In this document: piece after piece, positions 5,698-7,221 of the stretch
Layout: each line of letters opens with the position of its first letter
How positions within the stretch are numbered: position 1 is the stretch's first letter
Translations under genes and position numbers: made by a program
DNA from: Cryomorphaceae bacterium
Lineage (GTDB): Bacteria > Bacteroidota > Bacteroidia > Flavobacteriales_G > Salibacteraceae
Length of the DNA stretch: 7,221 nucleotides
Reading direction: 5' to 3'
NCBI GenBank assembly: GCA_003564735.1
Contig: PXEK01000200.1
Coordinates: forward strand, 1 to 7,221
Notes under the pieces: generated by a model
What the model was told of the DNA's origin: nothing
The model's input: only the letters and a program-made list of their open reading frames with translations
The model's database searches: none

Positions 5698-6414
5698 ATG
5701 ACCAAACATAAATTCCTCACCCTCTTTTTGGTAATATTTGTTCAAGCTGCGTGTTTGAGTCAAGAGGGCCTGTGGAAATTCGGTTTACAGTTTAGGCCCG
5801 GGCTACCCCTTAACTTTATAAACGCGGGCGATGATGTTAGTACACAAGACAATGTCACCTACACAAATGAACAACGCTTTGGCCGTGTTTTGGGCGGCCT
5901 CATGCGTTACAACATCACCAATGCCATTTCTTTTGAAACAGGTATTCTTTTCAACCAGCGAAACTTCAGGATATCGATGGACAGTTTGGAAAACGACTTT
6001 GAATCTACGTTAGATTACCGCATCGTTGGCTATGAAATACCCCTAACTGCAATGGTTTTTATTCAGTTAGATCGAGAAATTTTTATGAGTGCGGCCTTGG
6101 GCGGCAGTTTAAATTTTTTTCCTTCAGATGTTTCAACAACAGATAACGAAACGCAAATGATACATGAAACCGTGAGGTATAGGTGGGTGCAAACAGCCGT
6201 TGTGGCCAATCTGGGATTTGAGTATCGCAGCAGAGGTGTAGGAACCTTTTACCTTGGAGGCTCTTTTCATCTGCCCTTTAGCCCCATCTACCTATCTAAA
6301 ATCGGTTTTGCACGTAACCCACTCACGCAACACTCCTTAGACCTTCAAGGCACCTACCTCACCCTTGACTTCAGGTTTTACTTTCCTGAAATGAGTAAAA
6401 ACGCAAAAAGATAA
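5698..6414 (+). CDS. Outer-membrane beta-barrel protein (PorT-like / OMP_b-brl_2 type)
   Basis: The 238 residues start with a signal peptide (MTKHKFLTLFLVIFVQAACLSQ), most likely cleaved before Gln22. A Cys at 19 gives only a poor lipobox (QAAC). The rest alternates polar and hydrophobic residues in short strands separated by Asn/Asp-rich turns, with Gly-rich strand starts such as KFGLQFRPGLPLNF (27-40), AALGGSLNFF and TFYLGGSFHLPF, and an aromatic last strand YLTLDFRFYF. This is the look of the 8-10-stranded barrels of Bacteroidota (PF13568 kind). A nine-residue basic tail follows the last strand. It begins 2 nt after the previous stop. Substrate or role is unknown; with the M23 enzyme it suggests an envelope-building or sensing module. 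Confidence 0.85.
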   Translation: MTKHKFLTLFLVIFVQAACLSQEGLWKFGLQFRPGLPLNFINAGDDVSTQDNVTYTNEQRFGRVLGGLMRYNITNAISFETGILFNQRNFRISMDSLENDFESTLDYRIVGYEIPLTAMVFIQLDREIFMSAALGGSLNFFPSDVSTTDNETQMIHETVRYRWVQTAVVANLGFEYRSRGVGTFYLGGSFHLPFSPIYLSKIGFARNPLTQHSLDLQGTYLTLDFRFYFPEMSKNAKR

Positions 6415-6463
6415 AATATTCCTATTTTCAACACCCACCGTACGTAAGCCCGATATTGTTTAC

Positions 6464-6471
6464 TATCTTTG
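6464..6471 (+). promoter_or_regulatory. Bacteroidota -7 promoter box for hemE
   Basis: TATCTTTG matches TAnnTTTG. It predicts a leader of roughly 85 bases before the hemE ATG, in contrast with the nearly leaderless starts elsewhere in the window. Confidence 0.5.
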
Positions 6472-6487
6472 TGCTGTTTTGCCGTTA

Positions 6488-6531
6488 TTGGTCAGAACCA
6501 ACACCAACCGTCTGCTAAATAAACAATTTAG
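6488..6531 (+). other. Two small inverted repeats in the hemE leader
   Basis: TTGGT and ACCAA (6488-6492, 6497-6501) flank a 4-nt loop, and CTAAAT with ATTTAG (6515-6520, 6526-6531) flank a 5-nt loop. Both could fold in the leader RNA. No known riboswitch was recognised, and hairpins this short may be chance. Confidence 0.25.
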
Positions 6532-6561
6532 AGCTAAAAATACAACTTGTACACGTAAGAA

Positions 6562-7221
6562 ATGTCCATTAAAAACGATTTAATACTCAGAGCCGCAAGA
6601 GGCGAAAAAACCGAACGCGTTCCCGTATGGCTCATGAGACAAGCCGGCCGCATACTCCCTGAATACAGAGCCGTAAGAAACAACCTCAGCTCATTTAATG
6701 AACTTGTCGAAACTCCTGAGTTAGCCGCTGAAGTTACCTTACAGCCCGTGGACTTGTTGGGAGTAGATGCCGCCATCATATTTTCTGATATTTTGGTGAT
6801 TCCCGAAGCTATGGGAGTAAAATACAAAATGGTTAAAGGAAAAGGTCCGGTTTTCGATACCACCGTAACGACACAAGCCGATGCAGATAAACTCAAAATT
6901 GCCGATCCGGGTGAAGATTTGAAATATGTGACAGACGCCATTCGCTTAGTGAAAAAAGAACTTGACAACCGCGTTCCTCTCATAGGTTTTGCAGGCGCTC
7001 CGTGGACCATATTTGCCTATATGGCAGAGGGTAGCGGATCTAAAACCTTTTCCGTTGCCCGTAAGATTTTATATCAAAACCCGGCTTTGGCACAAGATGT
7101 GCTTAACAAGATAACCAAAGGAACCATCAGTTATTTAAAAGCACAAATTGAAGCAGGAGCCGACATGGTACAAATTTTCGACAGTTGGGCCGGCATATTA
7201 CCTTATAAACAGTATAAGGAA
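6562..7221 (+). CDS. hemE: Uroporphyrinogen decarboxylase (3' end outside window)
   Basis: HemE removes four carboxyl groups from uroporphyrinogen III to give coproporphyrinogen III in heme synthesis, in the cytoplasm. The 220 residues seen are about two thirds of the usual 340 or so. The first signature [16 protein letters not shown] is at 21-36, the second, GFAGAPWT, at 142-149. The catalytic Asp is Asp76 in FSDIL, Tyr153 matches the active-site Tyr, and QIFDSWAG is at 204-211. The ATG at 6562 is chosen because an in-frame TAA lies at 6556-6558. No Shine-Dalgarno is visible. The 147-nt gap and the promoter-like box at 6464 suggest transcription separate from the envelope operon. The reading frame is intact to the edge. 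Confidence 0.97.
   Translation, partial: MSIKNDLILRAARGEKTERVPVWLMRQAGRILPEYRAVRNNLSSFNELVETPELAAEVTLQPVDLLGVDAAIIFSDILVIPEAMGVKYKMVKGKGPVFDTTVTTQADADKLKIADPGEDLKYVTDAIRLVKKELDNRVPLIGFAGAPWTIFAYMAEGSGSKTFSVARKILYQNPALAQDVLNKITKGTISYLKAQIEAGADMVQIFDSWAGILPYKQYKE

Noticed and set aside
6413..6428. AAAATA/TATTTT hairpin after the barrel gene as a terminator
   Set aside because: The stem is six A-T pairs only, with no T-run after it; too weak to call.
6534..7010. Minus-strand 158-codon open frame
   Set aside because: It is antisense to hemE, which has both family signatures; the product is Ser/Thr-rich with no domain, typical of a shadow frame.

Overview
The window looks like a piece of a Bacteroidota chromosome, most likely Flavobacteriia or a close relative. 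The main reasons are five intergenic boxes matching the Bacteroidota -7 promoter element TAnnTTTG, each placed sensibly for a gene, the lack of Shine-Dalgarno sequences, short secreted-protein signal peptides cleaved before Gln, and a small PorT-like outer-membrane barrel. No mobile element, CRISPR array, tRNA or rRNA was seen.

Left part (1-1534, minus strand): a partial gene for a secreted beta-propeller protein is read leftward out of the window. Its long leader holds a well-formed cobalamin (B12) riboswitch, followed by a perfect 11-bp inverted repeat that ends two bases before the start codon and is a good candidate expression platform. The propeller is therefore probably a B12-uptake accessory protein similar in role to BtuG of Bacteroides.

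Middle part (1535-3584, plus strand): after a spacer with a G-rich tract comes a pyrimidine operon, pyrR-pyrB (8-nt overlap), then a small gene that looks like a diverged STAS-domain protein without the usual phosphorylatable serine. The pyrR start codon lies four bases after the promoter box, so the mRNA is probably leaderless and has no room for a PyrR-type attenuator.

Right part: a YqaA-type membrane protein gene (minus, 3702-4133) converges on the STAS-like gene and diverges from a tightly packed three-gene envelope operon (4248-6414): an M23 endopeptidase with LysM, a small protein with a C-terminal membrane anchor, and an outer-membrane beta-barrel. Last is the first two thirds of hemE (uroporphyrinogen decarboxylase), running off the right edge with its own promoter-like box.

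Most of the content is conserved housekeeping. The parts most worth following up are the B12 leader and its initiation-region hairpin, the apparently leaderless starts, the altered STAS-like protein, and the envelope operon with its two uncharacterised members.
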